Assembly: GCA_020859945.1 (NCBI GenBank) | Contig: JAJBVG010000022.1 | Span: forward strand, 1-32,092 | DNA: 32,092 nt | Reading direction: 5' to 3' | Source of the DNA: Clostridiales bacterium | Lineage (GTDB): Bacteria > Bacillota > Clostridia > Oscillospirales > Oscillospiraceae | Shown here: positions 1-9,261 of the stretch, one piece after another | Numbering within the stretch: the first letter of the stretch is position 1 | Layout: each line of letters opens with the position of its first letter | Position numbers and translations under genes: made by a program | The notes under the pieces: generated by a model | What the model was told of the DNA's origin: nothing | The model's database searches: none | What the model saw: only the letters and a program-made list of their open reading frames with translations

Positions 1-2349
1 CTGTCCTTCGCCATCGTGGACGAGGTGGACTCCATCCTCATCGACGAGGCCCGTACCCCCCTCATCATCTCCGGCAGAGGCGAGGAATCCACCCAGCTCT
101 ACCAGCAGGCGGACCTGTTTGCCAAGAGCCTGGACTGCTACACCATCGCCGAGACCGAGGACAAGGAGATCGACGAGACCGTTGAGCAGAACTACGACTA
201 CGTGGTGGAGGAAAAGCGCAAGACCGCGACCCTGACCGCCCGGGGCATCGCCAAGGCAGAGCAGTTCTTCCACGTGGAGAACCTGGCCGACGAGGACAAC
301 ACCACCCTGAACCACCACATCAACCAGGCCATCCGTGCCCGGGGCGTGATGAAGAAGGACATCGATTATGTGGTGAAGGACAATCAGATCATCATCGTGG
401 ACGAGTTCACTGGCCGTCTGATGTTTGGCCGCCGGTTCAACGAGGGCCTGCACCAGGCCATCGAAGCCAAAGAGGGCGTCAAGGTCCAGAACGAGTCCAA
501 GACTCTGGCTACCATCACCTTCCAGAACTTCTTCCGGCTGTACGATAAGCTCTCCGGCATGACCGGCACCGCCATGACCGAGGAGGACGAGTTCAGCTCC
601 ATCTACAACCTGGACATCGTGGAAATCCCCACCAACAAGCCCGTCATCCGTAAGGACAACCCCGACGTGGTCTACAAGACCGAGGAGGGCAAGTACCGCG
701 CCATCGTCGCCCAAATTCAGGAGTGCTATGACCGCAGCCAGCCTGTGCTGGTGGGCACCGTCTCCATCGAGAAGTCGGAGCACCTGTCCAAGCTGCTGCG
801 CAAGGCGGGCATCCCCCACAACGTCCTCAACGCCAAGAACCATGAGAAGGAAGCCGAAATCATTGCCCAGGCCGGCAAGCTGAAAACCGTCACCGTGGCC
901 ACCAACATGGCTGGCCGTGGTACGGATATTATGCTGGGCGGCAACGCCGAGTACCTGGCAAAGGCCGACCTGCGCCGGGCCGGTTACAACGGCGAGGTCA
1001 TCGCCGAGGCCACCGGCTACGCCGACACCAACAACGAGGACGTGCTGGCCGCACGGAAGATGTTCGTGGAGAGCCAGGCCAAGTATAAGGCTGAAATCGC
1101 GGATGAGGCCCAGAAGGTCTGCGACGCGGGCGGCCTGTTCATCCTGGGCACCGAGCGCCACGAGGCCCGCCGTATCGACAACCAGCTGCGCGGCCGTTCC
1201 GGTCGTCAGGGCGACCCCGGTGAGAGCCGCTTCTTCCTGTCCCTGGAGGACGACATCCTCCGGCTCTTCGGGTCTGACAAGATTCAGAAGATGATGGACA
1301 ACCTGAGCATCGACGAGGACACCCCCATCGACGCCAAAATGCTGTCCAACGCCATCGAAAAGGCCCAGATGAAGGTGGAGTCCCGGAACTTCCAGACCCG
1401 TAAGAACGTGCTGGACTACGACGACGTGATGAACACCCAGCGGGAGGTCATCTACGCCGACCGGCGCAAGGTGCTGGCCGGGGAGAACATGAAGGACACC
1501 GTTCTGGAGATGATTTCCACCAGCATCACCAACGCCATTCAGGGCAAGGTGGGCGAGCAGCACCACCTGACCGTGGAGGACTTCCAGGACGCCATTGCGA
1601 AATACCGCACCATGTTCCTGACGGCGGACGAGCTGAACTACACCGAGGAGGAAATGGCCCAAAAGACGCCGGAGGAGCTGATCGAGGCGGTCAAGGCCCG
1701 CGCGCTGGACATCTATGCCCAGAAAGAGGCCATCGTCAACGAGAAAATGCCCGGCGACGGCGGTATGCGGGAGGCCGAGCGCGTCATCCTGTTGGGCGTC
1801 GTGGACGAATACTGGATGGAACACCTGGACGCCATGGACGACCTGAAACAGAGCATCCGGCTCCGGGCCTACGGCCAGGAGGACCCGGTGGTGGCCTTTA
1901 AGCGTGTGGGCTTCGAGGTCTTTGAGCTGATGATGGACGAGATCCGGGAGGAGACGGTGCGCCGCCTTTACCTGTTCCGGCTGCGGGAGCGCTCTCTCCA
2001 GCGGCGGGCGGTGGCCCGCGTCACCTCCGAGGGCCGCGGCGGTTACACCAACGCCGCCACCGACCCCCGTACCCAGAACATCCAGACCGGTGGTGTGACC
2101 CGCCGTCAGGCGGCGGCTCCTGCCGGTACGGAGCACGGCAAGGTGGACAAGGTGGCCGCCAACGAGTCCGAAAAGCCCAAGCGGATGCCCATCGTCAAGG
2201 GCGCCAAGGTGGGTCCCAACGACCCCTGCCCCTGCGGTTCCGGCCTGAAGTTCAAGAAGTGCCACGGCAAGAACGGCGCCAAGCGCTATGTCCCCGACGA
2301 GGTGGACGAGGCCGCGCAGGAGGCCGTCAGCGAGAGCAAGAAAGCCTGA
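1..2349 (+). CDS. secA: Preprotein translocase ATPase SecA, 5'-truncated by window edge
   Basis: SecA is the cytoplasmic ATPase motor that pushes unfolded preproteins through SecYEG. The frame is open from base 1, so the N-terminus and Walker A lie outside the window; 782 residues are present. Seen in order: Walker B (DEVDS, within the first dozen residues) followed by the family-typical DEARTPLIISG; the preprotein cross-linking domain; NBD2 with TNMAGRGTDIMLGG near base 900 and the arginine-finger segment QLRGRSGRQGDPGESR near 1185-1225; the helical scaffold/wing region; and a C-terminal SEC-C zinc motif (CPCGSG..FKKCHG near 2227-2270), which in this family binds zinc and can contact ribosome or SecB-like partners. 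A hydrophilic tail follows the zinc motif. The stop is followed 40 bases later by a tandem heptamer repeat. Identity is essentially certain. Confidence 0.98.
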   Translation: MSFAIVDEVDSILIDEARTPLIISGRGEESTQLYQQADLFAKSLDCYTIAETEDKEIDETVEQNYDYVVEEKRKTATLTARGIAKAEQFFHVENLADEDNTTLNHHINQAIRARGVMKKDIDYVVKDNQIIIVDEFTGRLMFGRRFNEGLHQAIEAKEGVKVQNESKTLATITFQNFFRLYDKLSGMTGTAMTEEDEFSSIYNLDIVEIPTNKPVIRKDNPDVVYKTEEGKYRAIVAQIQECYDRSQPVLVGTVSIEKSEHLSKLLRKAGIPHNVLNAKNHEKEAEIIAQAGKLKTVTVATNMAGRGTDIMLGGNAEYLAKADLRRAGYNGEVIAEATGYADTNNEDVLAARKMFVESQAKYKAEIADEAQKVCDAGGLFILGTERHEARRIDNQLRGRSGRQGDPGESRFFLSLEDDILRLFGSDKIQKMMDNLSIDEDTPIDAKMLSNAIEKAQMKVESRNFQTRKNVLDYDDVMNTQREVIYADRRKVLAGENMKDTVLEMISTSITNAIQGKVGEQHHLTVEDFQDAIAKYRTMFLTADELNYTEEEMAQKTPEELIEAVKARALDIYAQKEAIVNEKMPGDGGMREAERVILLGVVDEYWMEHLDAMDDLKQSIRLRAYGQEDPVVAFKRVGFEVFELMMDEIREETVRRLYLFRLRERSLQRRAVARVTSEGRGGYTNAATDPRTQNIQTGGVTRRQAAAPAGTEHGKVDKVAANESEKPKRMPIVKGAKVGPNDPCPCGSGLKFKKCHGKNGAKRYVPDEVDEAAQEAVSESKKA

Positions 2350-2388
2350 GAACAGCGTTTGACTGTCCCTTCGTTCCGTTACTCAAAA

Positions 2389-2420
2389 ATTAGCAATTAG
2401 CAATGTGCAGTGTGCAATGA
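2389..2420 (+). repeat. Tandem heptanucleotide array downstream of secA
   Basis: Four consecutive 7-base units of the type ATTAGCA, ATTAGCA, ATGTGCA, (g)TGTGCA lie 40 bases after the secA stop. The same array, almost base for base, is found at the end of rfbB (28904-28934). A short inverted fragment (cattgcacattg, about 2514-2525) lies between this array and pgeF. The rest of the 243-base secA-pgeF gap shows only the terminator at 2543-2575. Confidence 0.75.
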
Positions 2421-2542
2421 TACGGAAACGCAACCATCTCCTATCGCCTTGCGGCGAGGGCGGCGAACTGTTTTCCAAGCCGTTCCTGTGAGGACTGAGA
2501 CTGAAAACCCAGTCATTGCACATTGACCAAACTCAATTTTTC

Positions 2543-2575
2543 CAGCCGCAGGCGGTTTGTCTGCGGCTGTCTTTT
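2543..2575 (+). terminator. Intrinsic terminator between secA and pgeF
   Basis: A 9-bp perfect stem (CAGCCGCAG, 2543-2551, with CTGCGGCTG, 2561-2569) is followed by TCTTTT. It ends only 17 bases before the pgeF start, so its T tract almost touches the pgeF ribosome binding site. Confidence 0.75.
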
Positions 2576-2592
2576 ACGCGGAAGGAGACGCG

Positions 2593-3408
2593 ATGTATTT
2601 TATCTACAGACAGGGGGAAGCTGGTCTGGACTGGCTCAGCGCGGAGGGTCTCACCGACGGAGCTGCCGTCCACGGCTTCTCCACCCGGCTGGGTGGGGTC
2701 AGCGAAGGGCACCTCGCCAGCCTGAACCTGGGCATTGCCCGCGGGGACGACCCGGCCAACGTCCGGGAGAACTACCGCCGGTTCTGCGGCGCGCTGGGCG
2801 CTCAGATGGACAAGATGGTCTTTTCCCACCAGGTTCACGGGGACGAGATTCGGGTCTGTACCCTGGCGGACGCGGGGAAAGGGCTGGACCGCCCCCGGGA
2901 TTACGAAGCGGACGGGTTGGTGACGGACATCCCCGGTCTGCCGCTGGTGATTTTCTCCGCCGACTGCATCCCCATCCTGTTCTATGACCCGGTGCGCCTG
3001 GTGGTGGGAGCCTGCCACGCCGGTTGGCGGGGGACCGCCCTGGGCATCGCCGGGAAAACCGTGCGGACCATGGCGGCGGTCTACGGCTGCCGCCCGGTGG
3101 ATATTCGCTGCGCCATTGGGCCGGGCATTTCCCGCTGCTGCTTCGAGACCCACGGCGACGTGCCCCAGGCCATGGAGCGGGCCATGGGCGCGGCGGCTGC
3201 GGCCCCGTTCATCGACCCGCTGCCGGGCGGCAAGTTTCGGGTGGATTTGAAGGGGATCAATGGTTACTGGCTTGAAAAAGCCGGGGTTTTGCCGGAAAAA
3301 ATCGTTATTTCTGACGATTGCACCTCCTGCCATCCTGATATATACTGGAGCCACAGGCACACCGGCCCCGCACGGGGGTCTATGGCGGCCATGATTCAAC
3401 TAGTGTAA
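2593..3408 (+). CDS. pgeF: Peptidoglycan editing factor PgeF (YfiH/YlmD, laccase-domain family)
   Basis: 271-residue protein of the DUF152/multicopper-oxidoreductase-laccase family. Members are known as purine nucleoside phosphorylase/adenosine deaminase-like enzymes, and in E. coli as the editing factor that removes misincorporated L-Ser peptidoglycan precursors. Seen: an N-terminal strand region with HGFSTRLGG, then FSHQVHGDEI, FSADCIPILF and CHAGWRGT, which carry the His and Cys residues that ligate zinc in this family, and AIGPGISRCCFE and DDCTSCHPDIYWSHR near the C-terminus. The start at 2593 is chosen because GGAAGGAG lies 6 bases upstream; a longer in-frame start at 2557 would lie inside the terminator hairpin. 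The enzyme's physiological role in this organism is inferred from family only. Confidence 0.9.
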   Translation: MYFIYRQGEAGLDWLSAEGLTDGAAVHGFSTRLGGVSEGHLASLNLGIARGDDPANVRENYRRFCGALGAQMDKMVFSHQVHGDEIRVCTLADAGKGLDRPRDYEADGLVTDIPGLPLVIFSADCIPILFYDPVRLVVGACHAGWRGTALGIAGKTVRTMAAVYGCRPVDIRCAIGPGISRCCFETHGDVPQAMERAMGAAAAAPFIDPLPGGKFRVDLKGINGYWLEKAGVLPEKIVISDDCTSCHPDIYWSHRHTGPARGSMAAMIQLV

Positions 3409-3441
3409 GTATTTCTGATAATCCCTTTTCACAGATTTAAT

Positions 3442-3521
3442 GAGAAACCTCTCCGCCACCGCCTAAAGGCGGCGGCCCTCCTCCCCTTTCAGGGGAGGCA
3501 AGAGGGGCGGTCAATCACAAA
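3442..3521 (+). repeat. Dispersed palindromic element, copy 1 (variant stem)
   Basis: This copy occupies most of the gap before the solute-binding protein gene. It shares the frame GAAACC(C/T)CTCC ... CTCCCCTTTCAG(g)GGAGG ... GAGGGG with copies at 19028-19102 and 29088-29164. Its first hairpin is CCGCC-TAAA-GGCGG, where the other copies have ACCATGC-TTC-GCATGGT: different sequence, same pairing. It is also flanked by a near-perfect 14-base inverted repeat, TGATAATCCCTTTT (3416-3429) and AAAAGGGATAATCA (3519-3532), suggesting an inserted unit of about 117 bases. Confidence 0.75.
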
Positions 3522-3563
3522 AGGGATAATCAACCAATTTTCCCTTGCGTTGAGGTTTCTCCT

Positions 3564-5405
3564 ATGAAAAAACGTTCCTTTCTCTCCCTTGTGCTGGTCC
3601 TTTCGCTGCTGCTGGGCCTGACGGCCTGCTCCCGTCAGGGGGACAGCTCCGCCGATGGGGACAGCTCCGCCGAAGGTTCGGCGGACGCCTCCGTGGAGGA
3701 GGTGGTGGAGGAACCGGAGGAGGCGGAAGAGCTGTCCACCTTCGGCCTGGGGTATTATAAAGGCGTGGGCATCAACCCCTACTTTTGCGACAACGCCCAG
3801 AACCAGACCATCGCCGGGCTGGTCTATGAGACGCTGTTCGAGGTCAACGAGTCCTTCCAGGCCATCCCCTGCCTGGCGGAGTCGGTGACGGCGGAGGTGC
3901 GCTCCACCGGCACCACCACCATGAAGAGCGACGAGGACGAAGAGGACGAGAAAAATACCGATTCCAAGACCGGGGACGAGGACACCGAGACCGACCCCGG
4001 CACGGACGAGGAGGAGGGCGACGGCTCCGCCAGCGCCGAGGGGAAGGAGAGCACCGAGACCGCCATCACCACCTATGAGACGGACGTGACCATCACCCTC
4101 CGCAGCGGCGTGACCTTCTCCGACGGCAGTACCATGGACGCGGACGACGTGGTCTATTCCATCGAACGGGCCATGGATTCCGACAGCGTCTATTATAACC
4201 GCCTCTCCACCGTCACCAACGTGTGGCAGGGCAGCAGCACCACCGTCTACCTGACCATCAGCGGGGCCAACACCAACGTGGCCGTCTTTTTGGACATCCC
4301 CATCGTGAAATACGGCACCGGCGAGGACCTGTTTCCTGTGGGAACGGGGCCGTATGTTCCCAAGCGGAATAAAAACGGTCTGCCCACCAAGCTGACCGCC
4401 AACAGCGGTTGGTGGCAGCTGACCCGGGAGTACGAGGAAGAGGTGGAGAACCTGAACAGCACCAGCGGGTCTGACGCCACCATGCTGGTGACGAAAACCA
4501 TCACCCAGCCCCTGGAGGAGATCAAGATCTACGCCGTGGAGGATAGCGATGAGCTGGTATTCGGATTCAGCAGCGGCAACGTCTCCGTGGTCTCCACCGA
4601 CATGACGGGGACCGATTCCCTGAGCTATACCGGCAGCTATTCCGTCACTGACTACGCCACCACCAACATGATTTACTTGGGCTGCAACACCAGCGAGGGG
4701 GCCTGCGCGGACCAAACCCTCCGTGTCGCCATTTACCGCTCGCTGAACCGGGAGACCCTGGTCACCCGGATGCTGGCGGGCCACGCGGAGGCGGCGGTGC
4801 TGCCCGTCTCCCCCAGCTCCACCCTCTACGACGAGGAGCTGGCGGCAGAGCTAGCCTATGACCGTTCTGTTGCGGAGGAGCTGTGCGGGGCGGCAGACCC
4901 CGGCTCCACCCTGACCCTGGTGGTCAACTCCAACTCCAGCTTTAAGGTGTCTCTGGCGAAGGAAATTGCCCAGGAGCTGGAGGACGCGGGACTGGACGTG
5001 GAGGTGGAGACCCTCGCCTGGTCCAAGTACAAAAAGGCCCTGAAAAACGGGGATTACGACCTCTATTTGGGCGAGGTGAAGATGAAGGGCAACTTCGACC
5101 TGACCCAGTTCATCGGCTACGGCGGCAGCCTGAATTACAGCGGCTACTATGACGCCGACCTGTCGGAGCTGTCCTGGCTGTTCAACTGCGCCAGCAGCGA
5201 GGAACGGGCCGCCGCCGCTTCCGAGTTTTATCAGGCGCTGGCGGAGCAGGCCCCGTTTATCCCCGTCTGCTTCAAGACCTACTCCCTGCTCAGCCGGGAG
5301 GGGTATCTCACCAGCCAGAAGCCCACCCAGCAGAATTTGTTTTTCCACTTCTGGGACTGGTCATTCACCGAAGAAGCGGTGGAGGCCAGCAAAGCAGAAG
5401 ATTGA
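3564..5405 (+). CDS. ABC transporter solute-binding lipoprotein, SBP_bac_5 (peptide/oligopeptide) family
   Basis: 613-residue predicted lipoprotein. Residues 1-22 form a signal peptide with a lipobox ending GLTAC, giving lipidated Cys22. An acidic linker follows (about 23-57). The fold is family 5 (OppA/DppA-like): residues about 171-199 carry the diagnostic pattern TITLRSGVTFSDGSTMDADD, then a GTGPYV segment and the usual C-terminal lobe. Odd: an about 45-residue, very acidic Asp/Glu/Ser/Thr stretch (residues about 121-165) interrupts the region that in relatives is a short hairpin before the LRSGV strand. No permease or ATPase genes are adjacent, so the partner transporter must be elsewhere. 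The start has GAGG 8 bases upstream. The gene begins right after a palindromic repeat. Ligand not predictable. Confidence 0.85.
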   Translation: MKKRSFLSLVLVLSLLLGLTACSRQGDSSADGDSSAEGSADASVEEVVEEPEEAEELSTFGLGYYKGVGINPYFCDNAQNQTIAGLVYETLFEVNESFQAIPCLAESVTAEVRSTGTTTMKSDEDEEDEKNTDSKTGDEDTETDPGTDEEEGDGSASAEGKESTETAITTYETDVTITLRSGVTFSDGSTMDADDVVYSIERAMDSDSVYYNRLSTVTNVWQGSSTTVYLTISGANTNVAVFLDIPIVKYGTGEDLFPVGTGPYVPKRNKNGLPTKLTANSGWWQLTREYEEEVENLNSTSGSDATMLVTKTITQPLEEIKIYAVEDSDELVFGFSSGNVSVVSTDMTGTDSLSYTGSYSVTDYATTNMIYLGCNTSEGACADQTLRVAIYRSLNRETLVTRMLAGHAEAAVLPVSPSSTLYDEELAAELAYDRSVAEELCGAADPGSTLTLVVNSNSSFKVSLAKEIAQELEDAGLDVEVETLAWSKYKKALKNGDYDLYLGEVKMKGNFDLTQFIGYGGSLNYSGYYDADLSELSWLFNCASSEERAAAASEFYQALAEQAPFIPVCFKTYSLLSREGYLTSQKPTQQNLFFHFWDWSFTEEAVEASKAED

Positions 5406-5490
5406 TAGAATTGAACCAAAAACAGCGCACTTTTCCAGCACTTCCAACCTTGAACAGTTTTCAACAGACAGCAACAGGAGGAACGGAATT

Positions 5491-8400
5491 ATGAGCAACC
5501 AAGTGTACCGCTGCTACGCGGAAAAACGCCCCGGCTTTGACCTGGAGGCCAGCCATCTGCTGGCCGAGCTGCGGGAGCAGCTGGGCCTGACGCAGCTGGA
5601 GGGCGTTCGCATCATCCACCGCTACGACGTGGACCAGATCGACGAGGCCGTCTACCAGCGGGCCAAGACCACCGTCTTTTCCGAGCCGATGGTGGACAAT
5701 TTCTATGACGAGACGCTGCCTGCCCTGCCGGAGAACCACTCCATCCTGGCGGTGGAGGCCCTGCCGGGCCAGTTCGACCAGCGGGCGGATTCTTGCGCCC
5801 AGTGCGTCCAGTTGCTGGCGGGCTGCGACCGGCCTCTGGTCAGCGCCGCCACCCTCTATGTGCTGCTGCCCGCCGTCTCCCCGGCGGAGCTGGACCGGGT
5901 GCGCCGCTACCTCATCAACCCGGTGGAGCGCCGGGAGGCCGCCATGGACAAGCCGGAGACCCTGGTGCAGACCTACGACGTCCCCACCTCCGTGGCTACG
6001 GTGGAGGGCTTTATCGGCATGGACCGGGAGGCTCTGGCAGCGCTGCTGAAGCGGCTGGGCCTGGCGATGGATTTGGACGACCTGGCCTTCCTCCAGTCCT
6101 ATTTCCAGAACGAGGAGCACCGGGACCCCACCATCACGGAAATTCGCGTGGTGGACACCTACTGGTCCGACCACTGCCGCCACACCACCTTCGGCACCCA
6201 TCTGGACTCCGCCGACATCCAGGACCCCGCCGTCAAAGCGGCCTATGACCGCTATAAGGCGGACCGGGTGGAGGTCTACGGCCAGGAGAAGGCCGCAAAG
6301 CGCCCCGAGACCCTGATGGACATTGCCACCGCGGGCACCAAGGTGCTGAAAAAGCGGGGCGGTCTTGCTAACATCGACCAATCTGAGGAAATCAACGCCT
6401 GCTCCATCCACATTCCCGTAGACGTGGACGGCGGGGAGGAGGACTGGCTGCTCCAATTCAAGAACGAGACCCATAACCACCCCACCGAGATCGAGCCTTT
6501 CGGCGGCGCGGCCACCTGCATCGGCGGCGCCATCCGGGACCCCCTCTCCGGGCGGGCGTATATCTATCAGGCCATGCGCATCACCGGCTGCGGCGACCCC
6601 CGGGTGCCTATGAGCGAGACCATCGAGGGCCGTCTGCCCCAGCGCAAGCTGGCCACCACCGCCGCCGCCGGGTATTCCTCCTACGGCAACCAGATCGGCC
6701 TTGCCACCGGCATCGTCAACGAATACTATCACCCCGGCTACGTGGCGAAGCACATGGAGCTGGGCGCTGTGGTGGGCGCGGTGCGCTCTGACGCAGTGGT
6801 GCGGGAGGTCCCCGCCCCCGGCGACATCGTCATTCTGCTGGGTGGCCGCACCGGGCGGGACGGCATCGGCGGGGCCACCGGTTCCTCCAAGACCCACAAC
6901 ATGGACTCCCTCCAGACCATGGGGTCCGAGGTGCAGAAGGGCAACGCCCCGGAGGAGCGCAAAATTCAGCGGTTGTTCCGCAACGGTGACGTGACCCGGA
7001 TGATCAAGCGCTGCAACGACTTCGGCGCGGGCGGCGTCTCTGTCGCCATCGGTGAGCTGGCCGACGGCCTGCAAATCGACCTGAACGCCGTGCGCAAGAA
7101 GTACGAGGGCCTGGACGGAACGGAACTGTCCATCTCCGAGTCTCAGGAGCGGATGGCCGTGGTGGTGGCCCCGGAGGACGTGGACAAATTCATTGCCGCC
7201 GCCACCGCCGAGAACCTGGAGGCGTACACCGTGGCTGTCGTCACGGAGGAGCCCCGCATGGTCATCAACTGGAACGGCACGGCCATCGCCAACCTGTCCC
7301 GCTCTTTCCTGAACTCCAACGGCGCGGTGAAGCACGCCACCGTAGCGGTCCCCGCCCTCCCCGGCAAGCCGGAGGACGACCAAACCGCCGACGTAAAGAG
7401 CCGCTTCTTCGCCCTGGCTGAAAACCCCAACACCGCCTCCCAGCGGGGCCTGACCGAGCGGTTCGATGCCTCCATCGGGGCCGGTTCCGTGCTGTTCCCC
7501 TATGGCGGCAAAAAGCAGCTGACCCCCACCCAAGCCATGGTGGGTCTGTTGCCCGTAGGCCCCGGCCACACTACTACCACCTGTTCCATCATGGCCTCCG
7601 GCTTCGACCCGGAGCTGATGGCCCGGAACCCCTTCCTGGGGGCGCAATGCTCCGTCATCGAGAGCGTGGCCAAGCTGGTGGCCGCCGGCGGCGACAACGA
7701 GAAAGCCTACCTGACCTTGCAGGAGTACTTTGAGCGGCTCCACGAGGACCCCCACCGCTGGGGCAAGCCCTTCTCCGCCCTGCTGGGGGCGTATCAGGCT
7801 CAGCTGGAGCTGGGCTGCGCCGCCATCGGCGGCAAGGACTCCATGTCCGGCTCCTTTATGGATCTGGACGTGCCGCCCACCCTGGTCTCTTTCGCCATTG
7901 CGCCGGAGAAGGTGGAGAACATCGTCTCCAACGAGTTCAAGGCCCCCGGTCATCCGGTGTACCTTTTCGCCGCCCCGGAGGGGGACTACCCCGCCATGAA
8001 GGCCATGTGGCAGCAGTACCACCGGCTGGTGCTGGAGGGCAAAGTAGCCGGTTCCTGGGCGCTGACCTCCGGCGGCGTGGCCGAGGGCCTGATGAAAATG
8101 GCCTTTGGCAACGGCATCGGCTTTATCGGCGGGGACAACCTGTCCGGTGCCAAGCTCTTTGACCGGCATTATGGCGCAATTATTGCAGAATTGACCGAGG
8201 ATGTGGACTTTGGCGAGAAGATCGGCGAGACCACCGGCCTGCCCATCCTCCGGGTAGCCGGGGAGGAACTGCCCCTGGACGACCTGCGCGCCGCCTGGGA
8301 GGGGACGCTGGAAAAGGTCTACCCCACCGTGGCGAAGGTGGAACACCCCTATGACATCCCCAACGTGGACTGCGCCCAGCGCAGCACCCACGCCCCGGCC

Positions 8401-9210
8401 ACCAAGCTGGCCCGGCCCCGTGCGGTCATTCCCGTGTTCCCCGGCACCAACTGCGAGTACGACACCGCCAACGCCTGTCTGCGGGCGGGCATTGAGCCGG
8501 AGATTCTGGTTATCCGCAACCTGACCACCGGCCTGCTGACCGAGAGCGAGACGGCGCTGGAACAGGCCATTCAGGGGGCGCAGATGATCGTGCTGCCCGG
8601 TGGCTTCTCCGGCGGCGACGAGCCGGAAGGCTCCGGCAAGTTCATCGCCTCTTTCTTCCGCAACCCACGCATCAAGGACGCGGTCCACGACCTGCTCAAG
8701 AACCGGGACGGCCTGATGCTGGGCATCTGCAACGGCTTCCAGGCCCTGGTCAAGCTGGGTCTGGTGCCTTACGGTGAGATCCGGGACCTGGACGAGAACT
8801 GCCCCACCCTGACCTTCAACCTGATTGGCCGCCACCAGAGCCGCTACTGCGACATCCGGGTGGCCTCGGTGAAGTCCCCGTGGATGCTCAAGTCTCAGGT
8901 GGGCAGCGTGTACAGCGTCCCCATCTCCCACGGCGAGGGCCGCTTCGTGGCTCCCACCCCCATTCTGGAGCAGATGGTACAGAACGGGCAAATCGCTACC
9001 CAGTATGTGGACGCCCAGGGCCGTCCCTCCCTGGACATCTCCGCCAACCCCAACGGCTCCCTTTACGCCATCGAGGGCATTTTCAGCCCCGACGGGCGGG
9101 TGTTCGGCAAGATGGGCCACACCGAGCGGTGGAACCCCGGCGTGGCGAAGAACATTCCCGGCGAGAAGCTGATGCCGATTTTCGAGTCCGGCGCGGCGTA
9201 TTTTAAGTAA
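5491..9210 (+). CDS. purL: Phosphoribosylformylglycinamidine synthase, single-chain PurL with fused glutaminase
   Basis: Catalyses the ATP- and glutamine-dependent conversion of FGAR to FGAM in de novo purine synthesis. At 1239 residues this is the long fused form (synthase plus glutaminase in one chain), of the class found in Clostridia. Seen: an N-terminal PurS-like/linker region, DTYWSDHCRHTTF and NETHNHPTEIEPFGGAATCIGG (first AIRS-like half), GRTGRDGIGGATGSS, a second half with GGKDSMSGSF, and a class-I-like amidotransferase domain from about residue 976 with FPGTNCEYD, GGFSGGDEPEGSGK and GICNGFQ. The nucleophile is Cys1080. The start at 5491 has AGGAGG 8 bases upstream; the longer open frame to 5149 overlaps the preceding gene and is discarded. 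No other pur genes are adjacent and no purine riboswitch was seen in the 85-base gap before it. Confidence 0.97.
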   Translation: MSNQVYRCYAEKRPGFDLEASHLLAELREQLGLTQLEGVRIIHRYDVDQIDEAVYQRAKTTVFSEPMVDNFYDETLPALPENHSILAVEALPGQFDQRADSCAQCVQLLAGCDRPLVSAATLYVLLPAVSPAELDRVRRYLINPVERREAAMDKPETLVQTYDVPTSVATVEGFIGMDREALAALLKRLGLAMDLDDLAFLQSYFQNEEHRDPTITEIRVVDTYWSDHCRHTTFGTHLDSADIQDPAVKAAYDRYKADRVEVYGQEKAAKRPETLMDIATAGTKVLKKRGGLANIDQSEEINACSIHIPVDVDGGEEDWLLQFKNETHNHPTEIEPFGGAATCIGGAIRDPLSGRAYIYQAMRITGCGDPRVPMSETIEGRLPQRKLATTAAAGYSSYGNQIGLATGIVNEYYHPGYVAKHMELGAVVGAVRSDAVVREVPAPGDIVILLGGRTGRDGIGGATGSSKTHNMDSLQTMGSEVQKGNAPEERKIQRLFRNGDVTRMIKRCNDFGAGGVSVAIGELADGLQIDLNAVRKKYEGLDGTELSISESQERMAVVVAPEDVDKFIAAATAENLEAYTVAVVTEEPRMVINWNGTAIANLSRSFLNSNGAVKHATVAVPALPGKPEDDQTADVKSRFFALAENPNTASQRGLTERFDASIGAGSVLFPYGGKKQLTPTQAMVGLLPVGPGHTTTTCSIMASGFDPELMARNPFLGAQCSVIESVAKLVAAGGDNEKAYLTLQEYFERLHEDPHRWGKPFSALLGAYQAQLELGCAAIGGKDSMSGSFMDLDVPPTLVSFAIAPEKVENIVSNEFKAPGHPVYLFAAPEGDYPAMKAMWQQYHRLVLEGKVAGSWALTSGGVAEGLMKMAFGNGIGFIGGDNLSGAKLFDRHYGAIIAELTEDVDFGEKIGETTGLPILRVAGEELPLDDLRAAWEGTLEKVYPTVAKVEHPYDIPNVDCAQRSTHAPATKLARPRAVIPVFPGTNCEYDTANACLRAGIEPEILVIRNLTTGLLTESETALEQAIQGAQMIVLPGGFSGGDEPEGSGKFIASFFRNPRIKDAVHDLLKNRDGLMLGICNGFQALVKLGLVPYGEIRDLDENCPTLTFNLIGRHQSRYCDIRVASVKSPWMLKSQVGSVYSVPISHGEGRFVAPTPILEQMVQNGQIATQYVDAQGRPSLDISANPNGSLYAIEGIFSPDGRVFGKMGHTERWNPGVAKNIPGEKLMPIFESGAAYFK

Positions 9211-9223
9211 AAACAACAACTCA

Positions 9224-9251
9224 GGGCCGCCGCGCTTGCGGCGGCCCTTTT
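9224..9251 (+). terminator. Intrinsic terminator after purL
   Basis: A perfect 10-bp G+C stem (GGGCCGCCGC, 9224-9233, with GCGGCGGCCC, 9238-9247) has a GCTT loop and is followed by TTTT. It finishes 10 bases before the start of the next gene, so the SD of that gene begins within the end of the terminator. Confidence 0.88.
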
Positions 9252-9261
9252 GGGAGAACGT

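Noticed and set aside
2516-2725. Small ORF between secA and pgeF
   Set aside because: It overlaps the terminator and pgeF in another frame, has no SD and encodes no recognisable protein.
3416-3532. CRISPR or insertion sequence at the palindromic repeats
   Set aside because: There are no regularly spaced direct repeats with unique spacers and no transposase ORF; the copies are isolated intergenic elements.
5406-5490. Purine riboswitch or promoter before purL
   Set aside because: The gap is only 85 bases, with no aptamer-like stems and no -35/-10 pair at proper spacing.
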